64,000 nucleotides of DNA from Mycolicibacterium rhodesiae JS60 (GCA_000230935.2 AGIQ01000003.1:124001-188000), one strand, 5' to 3'. Positions 42,538 through 51,738 are shown, counted from the stretch's first letter. The notes: generated by a model from the letters alone, not told the origin. Made by a program: numbers and translations.

Positions 42538-43484
42538 ACCGGGCTCCGCAACTCGTCGAGAACGAGGCGCAGGGCGCGTTCGGCCGCTTCGCGATGACCC
42601 TCGTTCATCACGTGCGTGCTGAACCGGGCCTCGGCGAACAGGGCGACGAGTTCGGTCGCGCTGCCGGCGTGGATCGCTTCGTGCTCGACCGCGCGGGCAA
42701 GGACTTCCGACGGGGTGTCCGACTCCAGCGGTGCGGCGCCCGGAGCATTGGCCAGCGCGTGTTCCATCGCCGCATAGCAGGCGATGATGGCCTCGCGCGG
42801 TTCACGGCTGAGGTCGCCCACCTCGGCCAGACCCCGCTCGGCGGCCAGGGCCAGCGATCCCGGGCCTGGTGTCACGTGTTCGGTTGCGGCGTCGCGGGCG
42901 TCGAGCGGGATCACCGGTTCACGGCGGCGCACCCGCAGCACAACCATCCCGACGAGGACCACCACCAGCAGGGCAGCCATCGCGAACATCAGGTACCAGT
43001 AGACCGGGCCGGGGACGTCCGGCTCGGGCGCCGGTGGATGGGGGGCGGGTATCCGTCCGGGCGGCGCGGTGCCGGGGGGTGTGTCGCCTTCCGGGGGTGA
43101 CGGCGGTCCGCCCCGTAGCTGTGGCAGGCGCACCTGTGCCAGCAATGCGGCGACCAGCAGCCAGGCCAGGATCGCGGCGACGATGATGAGAACGAACCGC
43201 CAGCTCCGCCGCTCCCTACCGCTCCCGGCACCCGGAACCTCGTAGCGGGCGGCCGGTTTGGCGCGTCGCGGGTCGCGCAGCGACGCCACGATCGAGACGA
43301 TGATCACCAGCAGGCAGGCGATCACCAACGCCAGCATCCCCAGCAGGCCCGCGGTGTGGTCGACCGGTTGTTCGCGGTTAGCCGGCACAGCCCCTGGCAG
43401 CTGTCCACGCAACGCCACCCCGAGCAGCAGCACCAAAGCAACCAGTGCGGCCACCCGCACATGCGCCGCCCTGGTCCCAGACAT
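42534..43484 (-). CDS. DUF4129 membrane protein of the MoxR3-type cluster (Rv3166c-like)
   Basis: A 316-residue protein: a signal-anchor, further membrane helices, a Pro-rich external loop (about residues 120-155), another helix and a C-terminal DUF4129 domain (REAIIACYAAMEHAL, TPSEVLARAV, LFAEARFSTHVM). DUF4129 domains accompany MoxR and transglutaminase-like genes. It is the first gene of the five-gene cluster and divergent from cobG, with a 72-base intergenic region. Confidence 0.83.
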   Translation of the reverse strand: MSGTRAAHVRVAALVALVLLLGVALRGQLPGAVPANREQPVDHTAGLLGMLALVIACLLVIIVSIVASLRDPRRAKPAARYEVPGAGSGRERRSWRFVLIIVAAILAWLLVAALLAQVRLPQLRGGPPSPPEGDTPPGTAPPGRIPAPHPPAPEPDVPGPVYWYLMFAMAALLVVVLVGMVVLRVRRREPVIPLDARDAATEHVTPGPGSLALAAERGLAEVGDLSREPREAIIACYAAMEHALANAPGAAPLESDTPSEVLARAVEHEAIHAGSATELVALFAEARFSTHVMNEGHREAAERALRLVLDELRSPV

Positions 43485-43556
43485 CTACGGGCTGCGAACC
43501 TCGAAGTCGGTGGCAGCCGTCGCCATGGCCCGAACATACGCCCGTACGGTGGACGG

Positions 43557-44669
43557 GTGAAGCGTTTGCGCGACGACGACGCCTGCCCCGGTGCCCTGCA
43601 GGTGCACCAGGCGGCGGACGGCGCGCTCGCCCGGTTGCGGCTGCCCGGCGGAATGATCCGTGCGGCGCAGCTGGAAGCTTTGGCGCACACGGCCACCGAG
43701 TTCGGCAACGGCACTCTCGAGCTGACCGTGCGGGGCAATCTTCAGCTCCGCGGAGTACGCGACGCGGGTGCGGTCGCCGATGCCGCCGCGGCGGCCGGCT
43801 TGCTGCCGTCGCCCAGCCATGAGCGGGTCCGCAACATCGTCGCCTCCCCGCTGTCCGGCCGGCTCGGCGGCCTGGCCGATATCCGGCCCTGGGTGACCGA
43901 ACTGGACGTCGCCATCCAGGCGGACCCCGCCCTGGCGCGACTGCCCGGCCGGTTCCTGTTCGGGCTCGACGACGGACGCGGCGATATCGCCGGTCTCGGG
44001 GCCGACGTCTGCGCGTGTGTGCGCGACGACGGTGTGGCGCTGTTGCTGGCCGGCCGCGACACCGGGATCCGCATCGAACCGGGTCAGGTGATCGCCGCGA
44101 TGACCACCGTCGCCCGCCGGTTCGCCGAGATCCGTGGAAATGCTTGGCGGATAGCGGAATTGGATGATCCAGCGCTGTTGGTCTCGGATTTCCAGCCGAC
44201 CGCCGCGGCCGGGGCGACCTACCCGCCGCTGCTGCGTCCGCCGGTCGGCTGGATCACTCAGGACGACGGCGAGGTAACGCTGGGCGCCGCGATTCCGTTG
44301 GGCGTGCTGGCGGCCCGGCAGGCGGAATTCGTCGCCGCCATCGGCGCACCCGTTGTCATCACCCCCTGGCGCTCTCTGTTGGTCTGCGATCTGGCCGAAG
44401 GGGTGGCCGACACGTCATTGCGGGTGCTTGCCCCGATGGGACTGGTATTCGACGAGAACTCACCATGGCTGGACATCAGCGCCTGCGTGGGCAGCCCCGG
44501 CTGTGAGAAGTCGCTGGGCGACGTGCGGGCCGAGGCGACCCGGGTGGCTACGGAGGAAGCCATCGGCGGGCACGTGCACTACGTGGGCTGCGAGCGGGCC
44601 TGCGGCAGTCCCCCGGGCGGTCAGGTGTTCGTGGCGACGGCGGAGGGATTCCGGCCGATCACGCGGTAG
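43557..44669 (+). CDS. cobG: Precorrin-3B synthase CobG
   Basis: A 370-residue member of the sulfite/nitrite-reductase-like family that uses O2 to convert precorrin-3A to precorrin-3B in the aerobic cobalamin pathway. Two ferredoxin-like half domains are seen. The Fe-S cluster cysteines lie in ACVGSPGCEKSLG and VGCERACGSPPGG. The GTG at 43557 (VKRLRDDDACPG) is chosen because upstream codons run into the divergent gene's promoter. It leads the cobG-cobH-cobIJ transcript. Confidence 0.93.
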   Translation: MKRLRDDDACPGALQVHQAADGALARLRLPGGMIRAAQLEALAHTATEFGNGTLELTVRGNLQLRGVRDAGAVADAAAAAGLLPSPSHERVRNIVASPLSGRLGGLADIRPWVTELDVAIQADPALARLPGRFLFGLDDGRGDIAGLGADVCACVRDDGVALLLAGRDTGIRIEPGQVIAAMTTVARRFAEIRGNAWRIAELDDPALLVSDFQPTAAAGATYPPLLRPPVGWITQDDGEVTLGAAIPLGVLAARQAEFVAAIGAPVVITPWRSLLVCDLAEGVADTSLRVLAPMGLVFDENSPWLDISACVGSPGCEKSLGDVRAEATRVATEEAIGGHVHYVGCERACGSPPGGQVFVATAEGFRPITR

Positions 44670-44685
44670 GTCGTAGGGTGTTGCA

Positions 44686-45312
44686 GTGCTCGACTACATT
44701 CGCGACGCCGCCGAGATCTATCGGCAGTCGTTCGCGACGATTCGCGCCGAAGCCGACCTGACCGCGTTTCCCGAGGATGTCGCGCGTGTGGTCGTCCGGC
44801 TGATCCACACCTGCGGGCAGGTCGACGTCGCCGAGCATGTGGCGTTCACACCCGGCGTCGTCGCCGCGACGCATGCCGCCCTGGTTGCCGGGGCGCCGAT
44901 CCTGTGTGACTCGTCGATGGTCGCGGCCGGGATCACCGCCGCCCGCCTGCCGGCCGGCAACGAGGTGGTGTCGCTGGTTGCCGATCCGCGGGCGCCCGAG
45001 CTCGCCCGGCGCACCGGGAACACTCGCTCGGCGGCCGGGGTGGAGTTGTGGGCCGAGCGACTGGCCGGAGCCGTGGTGGCCATCGGCAACGCGCCGACCG
45101 CCCTGTTCCGGCTGCTGGAGCTGGTCGACGAGGGTATGCCGGCCCCGGTGTCGGTGCTGGGTGGCCCGGTCGGGTTCGTCGGTTCCGCACAGTCCAAGCA
45201 GGAGCTGATCGACTCACCGCGGGGCATGGAGTACCTAGTGGTGCAGGGTCGGCGGGGTGGCAGCGCGATGGCGGCAGCCGCAGTGAACGCGATCGCGAGT
45301 GAGCGCGAATGA
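44686..45312 (+). CDS. cobH: Precorrin-8X methylmutase CobH
   Basis: A 208-residue enzyme that moves a methyl group from C11 to C12 of precorrin-8X, giving hydrogenobyrinic acid. The catalytic His is in VRLIHTCGQ (residue 41). GNAPTALFRLLEL and GGPVGFVGSAQSKQELI are family signatures. It begins at GTG 44686 and its stop overlaps cobIJ (ATGA). Confidence 0.95.
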   Translation: MLDYIRDAAEIYRQSFATIRAEADLTAFPEDVARVVVRLIHTCGQVDVAEHVAFTPGVVAATHAALVAGAPILCDSSMVAAGITAARLPAGNEVVSLVADPRAPELARRTGNTRSAAGVELWAERLAGAVVAIGNAPTALFRLLELVDEGMPAPVSVLGGPVGFVGSAQSKQELIDSPRGMEYLVVQGRRGGSAMAAAAVNAIASERE

Positions 45313-46862
45313 CTGCCGAGTCGACGATGCCGCCCGAGGAACGAGGGCGGAGGAGGAGCGAGGCGATCGGCACGGGGACTCTCTACGGGGTGGGCCTCGG
45401 TCCGGGCGATCCGGAGTTGGTGACGGTCAAGGCCGCGCGGATCATCGGCACGGCCGACGTCGTCGCCTATCACAGCGCGCGGCACGGTCGCAGCATCGCG
45501 CGGCGCATCGCCGAGCCGTACCTGCGGGCCGGCCAGATCGAGGAGCACCTGGTCTACCCGGTGACCACCGAGGCCACCGAGCACCCCGGCGGTTACGCAG
45601 GCGCGATGGAGGACTTCTACCGCGAGTCGGCCGAACGCATCGCCGCCCATCTGGATGCAGGGCGCGAAGTCGCGCTGCTCGCCGAGGGCGATCCACTGTT
45701 CTACAGCTCGTACATGCACATGCACACCCGGCTGACCGAACGGTTCAGCGCGGTCATCATCCCCGGTGTGACGTCGGTGAGTGCCGCGTCAGCAGCCATC
45801 TCCACGCCCCTGGTGACCGGTGACGAGGTGCTGTCGGTGCTGCCGGGAACCATGCCCGTACGCGAACTGGCCCGCCGGCTGGCCGACGCCGACGCCGCGG
45901 TGGTGATGAAGCTGGGCCGGACGTATCCGCAAGTACGCGAAGCACTTTCGATGGCAGGCCGCCTCGACGAGGCGTTCTACGTCGAGCGGGCCAGCACCGA
46001 CGCGCAGCGGGTGCTGCCAGCCGGTGACGTCGACGCCGAATCGGTGCCGTACTTCTCGCTGGCGATCCTGCCGGGCGGAGCCGGAGGGTCGGCGACATCG
46101 GACATCAGCGAGCGGACAAAGCCCGTCACCAGCGGTGTCACGGTGGTCGGACTAGGCCCCGGTGACGTGGACTGGATGACACCGCAGAGCCGCCAGGAGC
46201 TCGCCGCGGCCACCGACCTCATCGGCTACGGACCGTACCTGGACCGGGTGCCCGGGCAGCCCGGGCAGCCCGGGCAGCGCCGGCACCCCAGCGACAACAC
46301 CGACGAACCGGAGCGGGCCCGGTTGGCCTGCGAACTGGCCGAGCAGGGCCGCGCCGTCGCAGTGATCTCCTCGGGTGATCCCGGCGTCTTCGCGATGGCG
46401 ACCGCCGTGCTCGAGGAGGCCAAGCAGTGGCCGAACGTCGCGGTGCGGGTGATCCCGGCGATGACGGCCGCGCAGGCCGTGGCCAGCCGGGTCGGCGCAC
46501 CGCTGGGGCATGACTACGCGGTGATCTCGCTGTCCGACCGGCTCAAGCCGTGGGACATCATTGCCGCCCGGCTGTCGGCGGCCGCCGAAGCGGACCTGGT
46601 GCTGGCGATCTACAACCCGGCCTCGAAGAGCCGCACCTGGCAGGTCGCGGCGATGCGAGACCTGTTGTTGGAGCACCGCGAGCCGGGCACGCCCGTGGTG
46701 ATCGGCCGCGACGTTGGCGGACCGCACGAGTCGGTGAAAGTCGCGCGGCTTGGCGATCTGAACCCCGCCGACGTCGACATGCGCTGCCTGCTGATCGTCG
46801 GTTCGTCGCAGACGCAGTGGCACGGCGACACGGTGTTCACGCCCCGGCGCTATCCTCAATAA
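45309..46862 (+). CDS. cobIJ: CobI-CobJ fusion: precorrin-2 C20- and precorrin-3B C17-methyltransferase
   Basis: A 517-residue bifunctional tetrapyrrole methylase, as in M. tuberculosis Rv2066. The CobI half opens with YGVGLGPGDPELVTVKA and has LAEGDPLFYSSYMH. The CobJ half opens with VTVVGLGPGDVDWMTPQ and has ISSGDPGVFAMA and YNPASKSRTWQ. Both SAM-binding glycine motifs are intact. A triple PGQ repeat from three GGGCAGCCC-like units (about 46254-46280) lies early in the CobJ half. It is the last gene of the plus-strand cob operon. Confidence 0.95.
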   Translation: MTAESTMPPEERGRRRSEAIGTGTLYGVGLGPGDPELVTVKAARIIGTADVVAYHSARHGRSIARRIAEPYLRAGQIEEHLVYPVTTEATEHPGGYAGAMEDFYRESAERIAAHLDAGREVALLAEGDPLFYSSYMHMHTRLTERFSAVIIPGVTSVSAASAAISTPLVTGDEVLSVLPGTMPVRELARRLADADAAVVMKLGRTYPQVREALSMAGRLDEAFYVERASTDAQRVLPAGDVDAESVPYFSLAILPGGAGGSATSDISERTKPVTSGVTVVGLGPGDVDWMTPQSRQELAAATDLIGYGPYLDRVPGQPGQPGQRRHPSDNTDEPERARLACELAEQGRAVAVISSGDPGVFAMATAVLEEAKQWPNVAVRVIPAMTAAQAVASRVGAPLGHDYAVISLSDRLKPWDIIAARLSAAAEADLVLAIYNPASKSRTWQVAAMRDLLLEHREPGTPVVIGRDVGGPHESVKVARLGDLNPADVDMRCLLIVGSSQTQWHGDTVFTPRRYPQ

Positions 46863-46917
46863 TTTCTTTGGGCTCATTCGCCACAGCGGTCACATTTCGA
46901 CGATTCTTGTCGGCTGA

Positions 46918-46933
46918 TCGAACTAGTGTTCGA
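46918..46933. promoter_or_regulatory. LexA SOS box upstream of the 13E12 gene
   Basis: TCGAAC-N4-GTTCGA matches the mycobacterial LexA consensus perfectly, three bases before the ATG at 46937. The spacing means that LexA would cover the transcription start, predicting tight repression and induction on DNA damage, with a leaderless or very short 5' leader. Confidence 0.85.
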
Positions 46934-46936
46934 ATC

Positions 46937-48343
46937 ATGTTGGACGCTTTGGACGACGTACTGACCGCCTGGGACAAGGTGGCTGCGTTGCCGGCCGCCG
47001 ACATGGCCGCCCCTGAAATGCTGGTCGCGCTCGAGCGAATGGAACGGCTGCGCCGACTGCTGCCCGCGGTCGAACACACCGTCCTGACCCAGCTGCAATC
47101 ACAAACGACACCAGTCGCCGTAGGCGCCAAATCCTGGCGCTCGGTGCTTACGCACCGCCTCGGGATCAGCAGTGCCGACGCCGGCCAGCGACTGGCCGAG
47201 GCCGCCGAGCTCGGGCCCCGGCTTTCCATCACTGGGGAGACCCTGCCGCCGGTGCTGCCCACGACCGCCGCCGCCCAAGCCCGCGGGGAAATCGGGAGCG
47301 ACCACGTGGCGGTGATCCGGTCGTTCATGGACCATCTGCCCGCAGCCGTCGATGGGGCGACCCGCGAGCATGCCGAAGCTCAACTGGGAGGGCTGGCGGG
47401 CGGACTCACGCCGGAAGGACTTCGCAAAATCGCTCACCAGCTGATGGCCATGATCAATCAGGACGGCAGCCTCGAGGACGAACGCGACCAGGCCCGCAAG
47501 CGTGGGCTCACCATCGGGCCGCAACAGGTCGACGGCATGAGCCGGGTCACCGGCTGGGTCGACCCGGAACTGCGGGCGGCAATGGACGCCACCAACGCGA
47601 AACTCGCCGCCCCCGGCTACTGCAATCCCGACGACGAAACACCCTGCGTGGACGGCACACCCAGCGAAGCACAGATCACCGGCGACACACGCTCGGCCGC
47701 GCAACGCACCCACGACGCACTCAAGACGGTGTGCATCGCCATGCTTTCTTCTGGACAACTCGGCCAGCACAATGGCCTGCCCGTCACCATCGTCGCGACG
47801 ACCACATTGGAACAGCTGACGTCGGCCGCCGGGCTGGCCCACACCGGCGGTGGCAGCTATCTGCCCATGCCGACGCTCATCCGGATGGCCGCCCGAGCCC
47901 ACCCCTATCTGACGGTGTTCGAATCGCCAAGAGAGATCAAGCTTTACTACGGGCGCTCTCGGCGTACGGCGTCGCCCGGACAACGCCTTGCCCTCTTCGC
48001 AATCGACAAGGGCTGCACAAAACCCGATTGCACGGCACCCGCCTACCAAACCCAGGTCCACCACGCCAGCAGGGACTTCGCCCTCGGCGGCAACACCGAC
48101 ATCAACGAACTCACCCTGGCCTGCGGCTGCGACAATCGGATGGTCAACAACGGCCCCGCTGGATGGACCACCCGAAAACGCCGAAAAGACAATAGAACCG
48201 AGTGGATACCACCACCGCACCTCGATCGCGGACAAACCCGGGTGAACTACTACCATCACCCTGAAGAACTGCTATGCCGCGAGGCGCACTACCCAGTCGA
48301 CAGCCTCGTCGACGGTGCCGACCGCGTGCACTCCGGCGGGTAG
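46937..48343 (+). CDS. 13E12-family DUF222/HNH endonuclease-domain protein
   Basis: A 468-residue protein. The N-terminal DUF222 helical region (residues about 1-330) is followed by an HNH domain with zinc-type cysteines and HH pair: GCTKPDCTAP, TQVHHASRDF, CGCDNRMVNN. The family is multicopy in mycobacteria and often SOS-regulated. The usual C-terminal end, YYHHPEELL, falls at residues 438-446, where the convergent cobK stop lies. About 22 further residues are antisense of cobK, so the native stop seems lost. A nuclease or homing-like role is suspected but unproven. Confidence 0.88.
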   Translation: MLDALDDVLTAWDKVAALPAADMAAPEMLVALERMERLRRLLPAVEHTVLTQLQSQTTPVAVGAKSWRSVLTHRLGISSADAGQRLAEAAELGPRLSITGETLPPVLPTTAAAQARGEIGSDHVAVIRSFMDHLPAAVDGATREHAEAQLGGLAGGLTPEGLRKIAHQLMAMINQDGSLEDERDQARKRGLTIGPQQVDGMSRVTGWVDPELRAAMDATNAKLAAPGYCNPDDETPCVDGTPSEAQITGDTRSAAQRTHDALKTVCIAMLSSGQLGQHNGLPVTIVATTTLEQLTSAAGLAHTGGGSYLPMPTLIRMAARAHPYLTVFESPREIKLYYGRSRRTASPGQRLALFAIDKGCTKPDCTAPAYQTQVHHASRDFALGGNTDINELTLACGCDNRMVNNGPAGWTTRKRRKDNRTEWIPPPHLDRGQTRVNYYHHPEELLCREAHYPVDSLVDGADRVHSGG

Positions 48344-49000
48344 CGCCGGCCGGTCGATCATCACGACGATGACGCCGAGGTCCTTGGCGGCGGCTAGTTT
48401 GGCCTCCGTCAATGCGCCACCGCTGTTCTTGGTGACCAGAACGTCGATTCGGTTGTCCCGCAACAACGCACATTCGTCGGCGTAGCCGTACGGCCCGCGG
48501 GACAGCAGCAGTTCGTGGTGTCGCGGCAGCGCGTCCGGGTCCGGCGGGGTCACGACCCGGATCAGAAACCACGCACGACTCGACGTGAACGGACCCACCC
48601 CGGAGCGGCCGGTAGTGAGGAATATCCGGGAGAACCCCTGTTCGGCAACGACTTGTGCGGCCTCGACGTCGGAGGCCACCCGGATCGCCCCGGCGGGGTC
48701 CCACGCCGGTCGGGACAGCACCAGGTGGGGCAATCCCAGGTCTGCGCACACCTGCGCGGCGTGTGCGGTCATCGTCGCCGCGAACGGGTGGGTGGCGTCG
48801 ACGACAGCGCCGATCTGGTTGGCGCCCAGCCATTCCCGCAGACCTGCCACCCCGCCGAAGCCGCCGATGCGAACCGGTCCGGCCGGCAGCGCCGGGTCGG
48901 GCACCCGACCGGCCAGCGAGCTGACGATGTCGTAGTCCGGGTGCAGCCTGGTCGCCAGTGCGCGCGCCTCACCGGTGCCGCCCAACAGCAGGATCCGCAT
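48272..49000 (-). CDS. cobK: Precorrin-6A reductase CobK
   Basis: A 242-residue NADPH-dependent enzyme reducing precorrin-6A to dihydroprecorrin-6B. N-terminal ILLLGGTGEARALA, then VDATHPFAATMT, LTTGRSGVGPF and VTKNSGG are family signatures. Its ATG overlaps the cobM stop (TGATG). Its last 72 bases overlap the 3' end of the convergent 13E12 gene. Confidence 0.94.
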   Translation of the reverse strand: MRILLLGGTGEARALATRLHPDYDIVSSLAGRVPDPALPAGPVRIGGFGGVAGLREWLGANQIGAVVDATHPFAATMTAHAAQVCADLGLPHLVLSRPAWDPAGAIRVASDVEAAQVVAEQGFSRIFLTTGRSGVGPFTSSRAWFLIRVVTPPDPDALPRHHELLLSRGPYGYADECALLRDNRIDVLVTKNSGGALTEAKLAAAKDLGVIVVMIDRPALPAGVHAVGTVDEAVDWVVRLAA

Positions 49001-49755
49001 CAGTGTCTGCTGCCGCGCGTTCGGCCCGAGGAATACAGGTAACTGTCGGTGAACCCTTCTGCGGCAAGCACATCGCCGACGATGATCACCGCGGTCTTGG
49101 TGATCTCCGCGTCGTGCATCTGCCCGGCGATATCGGCCAAGGTGCCGCGCAGCACGACCTCCCGGGGCCAGCTGGCGAACGCGACGACGGCGACCGGCGT
49201 GTCCGGCCGGTAGCCGCCCTCGATGAGCTGCGGGACGATCGCGTCGATCCGGTGCGCGGCCAGGTGCAGGACCAGCGTGGCGCCGGGCCGGGACAGGGTG
49301 ATTAGGTCCTCGCCGTCGGGCATGGCCGTCGACAGGGTGGCCACCCGGCTCAGTGTCACCGTCTGGGCCACGCCGGGCACGGTGAGTTCTCGCCCGAGGG
49401 CGGCGGCGGCAGCGGCGAATGACGTTACCCCAGGCACGATTTCGTAGGCGATGCCGAGCGCGTCGAGATGCCGGCACTGCTCGGCCAGTGCACTGTAGAT
49501 CGCGGGATCACCGGAATGCAGCCGGGCCACGTCATGTCCGGCGGCGTCGGCATCGGCCAGTTCGGCGATGATCTGCTCCAGGGTCAGCGGGCCGGTGTCG
49601 ACGACCTTGGCATCCTCGGGGCACAGTGCGAGAAGATCCTCGGGCATGATCGACCCGGCATACAGGCACACCGGGCATCGTTGCAGCAGCCGCTGTCCGC
49701 GCACGGTGATCAGGTCGGCCGCGCCGGGGCCCGCGCCGATGAAATACACCGTCAC
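49000..49755 (-). CDS. cobM: Precorrin-4 C11-methyltransferase CobM
   Basis: A 251-residue SAM-dependent tetrapyrrole methylase. VYFIGAGPGAADLITVRG, RLHSGDPAIYSALAEQ and YEIVPGVTSFAAAAA are diagnostic. It starts at GTG 49755, which overlaps the cobL stop (GTGA), and matches the length of M. tuberculosis CobM. Confidence 0.95.
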   Translation of the reverse strand: MTVYFIGAGPGAADLITVRGQRLLQRCPVCLYAGSIMPEDLLALCPEDAKVVDTGPLTLEQIIAELADADAAGHDVARLHSGDPAIYSALAEQCRHLDALGIAYEIVPGVTSFAAAAAALGRELTVPGVAQTVTLSRVATLSTAMPDGEDLITLSRPGATLVLHLAAHRIDAIVPQLIEGGYRPDTPVAVVAFASWPREVVLRGTLADIAGQMHDAEITKTAVIIVGDVLAAEGFTDSYLYSSGRTRGSRH

Positions 49756-50963
49756 TGCTTGGTCACCACCCATTGCGTGATCGGCCGCGCTGGGCGCCAG
49801 CTGGCGAAGTCGCCCAGGGGCTCGGCCTCGTAATGCTGGAACTTCCGCAGCTCGCCACCGAGCCGTGAATACCATTGGACAAGGAGCGCTTCGGATTCGA
49901 GGGTGACGGCGTTGGCGACAAGGCGCCCGCCGGCCGGCAGGTTCTCCCAGCACGCTTCGACCATTCCAGGCGTCGTCAGACCGCCACCAATGAAGATGGC
50001 CGAAGGGCGCGGCACGCCATCGACACCGCCCTCGCCGAGTCTGGTGTCGTAGAACGCCTTCGGCGCTTCGCCGCGCACGTCGATGTCGACGACGTGTGCT
50101 GAGGCGTTGACTCCGATGAACATTTGACGTTGCTCATCTCGTTCGAACGCCACCGCGCTGCAGCCCGGCCACGTGCGGCACCACTCGACCGCGACGCTGC
50201 CAGAACCCGAGCCGACGTCCCAGAGTCGCTGGCCCGGCCGGGGCGCAAGTGCCGCAACGGTCGCCACGCGGATAGGTTGCTTGGTGATCTGGCCGTCGTT
50301 GATATACGTGGCCTCGTCCGCCGGCCACACCCTGCCTTCGGGCAAGTAACGGACTGCGATCACGTGCAGGTCGTCGATGTCGGGCGGCGGGTCATCGGCC
50401 CATTCCCCCGCGGTGCCGTCCCGGCGACGTTCGCGCGGGCCGCCGAGCTGCTCGAGAAGGGTGAGTTCGGAATCGCCACGGCCATGGTTGAAGAGCTGGA
50501 TCGCCAGCGCTCTCAGATCGGGTCCAGCTTTGGACAACACGATCGCCTGGCCGCCGCGGCGCACCGCCTTTCGCGCGTCCGCGGTCATCAGACTGATCAC
50601 CTCGGTGTCCTGGACCGACCACCCGAGCCGGGCGCAGGCCAGCGTCACGCTCGACACATGCGGCAGCACCGTCACCCGGTCGGCGCCGCACATGCGGATG
50701 AGCACGGCACCGACACCGTGAAGCATCGGGTCGCCGCTCGCAACCACGTGCACGTCGTGGGTGATGTCGTCGCGGAGCTCGCGCACGGTATCCACGAGCG
50801 GCTTACCCCATTCCCGGCGTTGGGCTGTCACCGACTCGTCCAGTAGATCGAGCTGCCGCTGAGACCCGTAAACGGCTGTCGCCCGGCGTAATTCAGCAGC
50901 TGATGCCGGCGCCAACCCGGCCATACCGTCGGCACCGATACCGACGACGACGATGCGGCTCAT
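49752..50963 (-). CDS. cobL: Precorrin-6B C5,15-methyltransferase (decarboxylating) CobL
   Basis: A 403-residue bifunctional protein. The N-terminal CobE/CbiE-like half (VVGIGADGMAGL, VASGDPMLHGVG) methylates C5. The C-terminal CbiT-like half (LWDVGSGSGSVAVEW, IFIGGGLT) decarboxylates and methylates C15. The ATG at 50963 overlaps the SDR stop (TGATG). It is upstream of cobM and cobK in one operon. Confidence 0.95.
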   Translation of the reverse strand: MSRIVVVGIGADGMAGLAPASAAELRRATAVYGSQRQLDLLDESVTAQRREWGKPLVDTVRELRDDITHDVHVVASGDPMLHGVGAVLIRMCGADRVTVLPHVSSVTLACARLGWSVQDTEVISLMTADARKAVRRGGQAIVLSKAGPDLRALAIQLFNHGRGDSELTLLEQLGGPRERRRDGTAGEWADDPPPDIDDLHVIAVRYLPEGRVWPADEATYINDGQITKQPIRVATVAALAPRPGQRLWDVGSGSGSVAVEWCRTWPGCSAVAFERDEQRQMFIGVNASAHVVDIDVRGEAPKAFYDTRLGEGGVDGVPRPSAIFIGGGLTTPGMVEACWENLPAGGRLVANAVTLESEALLVQWYSRLGGELRKFQHYEAEPLGDFASWRPARPITQWVVTKQ

Positions 50964-51703
50964 CGGGGCATCCTTCGCCACACGAACCGCGGCGTCATCC
51001 GAAACGCGAAGGCCAACACCGCAAGGGGCGCGGGGACCCACACCGAGCCGCGGCCCTTGCGCAGGGCTCGGGCCGTCGCGTCGGCCACCTTGGCCGGCGT
51101 GGTGGACAGCGGTGCGGGGGCCATGCCCTCGGTCATCCGGCCGATCACAAACCCCGGCCGCACCAGCAGCAGCCGCACCCCGCTGCCGTGTAGTGCATCG
51201 GCCAGCCCGGAGGCGAAGGCGTCCAGCCCGGCCTTGGCCGATCCGTAGACGTAGTTGGCGCGGCGCGCCCGCACCCCCGCGATCGAGGAGAACACCACCA
51301 GGGCGCCTCGAGCGGCGGCCCGCATTGCGGCGGACAGGTGGGTCAGCAGGCTGACTTGAGCGACGAAATCGGTCTGCATGATCGCGACGGCGTGGTCGGC
51401 GTCGGCCTCCGCGCGGGCCTGATCGCCGAGGATTCCGAATGCCAGCACGGCGGTGCCGATCGGGCCGTGCTCGGCCACCAGCCGCTGGATCAGCGGGCCG
51501 TGCGAGGCGAGATCGTCGGCGTCGAATTCCACGGTGTGCACCGCCGTGGCCCCGGCCGCGCGCACCGCGCCGATCTGCTCGTCGAGCTGGTCGGCGCGCC
51601 GGGCGGCCAGCACGACGGTGGCGCCGGATGCCAATCGCTCGGCGACTTCGACACCGATCTCGCTGCGACCGCCGAAGATCACGACCGGACCCGTGTCATT
51701 CAC
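50960..51703 (-). CDS. Short-chain dehydrogenase/reductase, Rv2073c-like
   Basis: A 247-residue SDR. The cofactor loop is FGGRSEIG, the acidic or polar segment LAARRADQ, and the catalytic Ser and Tyr-x3-Lys are in VVFSSIAGV and YVYGSAK. The C-terminal region (APLAVLAFAFRMTPRFVWRRM) is hydrophobic and basic, as in DprE2-like SDRs. It starts at GTG 51703, 35 bases from the divergent F420 gene, and leads the cobL-M-K operon. A role in cobalamin synthesis is not established. Confidence 0.88.
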   Translation of the reverse strand: MNDTGPVVIFGGRSEIGVEVAERLASGATVVLAARRADQLDEQIGAVRAAGATAVHTVEFDADDLASHGPLIQRLVAEHGPIGTAVLAFGILGDQARAEADADHAVAIMQTDFVAQVSLLTHLSAAMRAAARGALVVFSSIAGVRARRANYVYGSAKAGLDAFASGLADALHGSGVRLLLVRPGFVIGRMTEGMAPAPLSTTPAKVADATARALRKGRGSVWVPAPLAVLAFAFRMTPRFVWRRMPR

Positions 51704-51738
51704 GGCTGTGATTATCCACTGCGCTAGGTTGGACTCCG

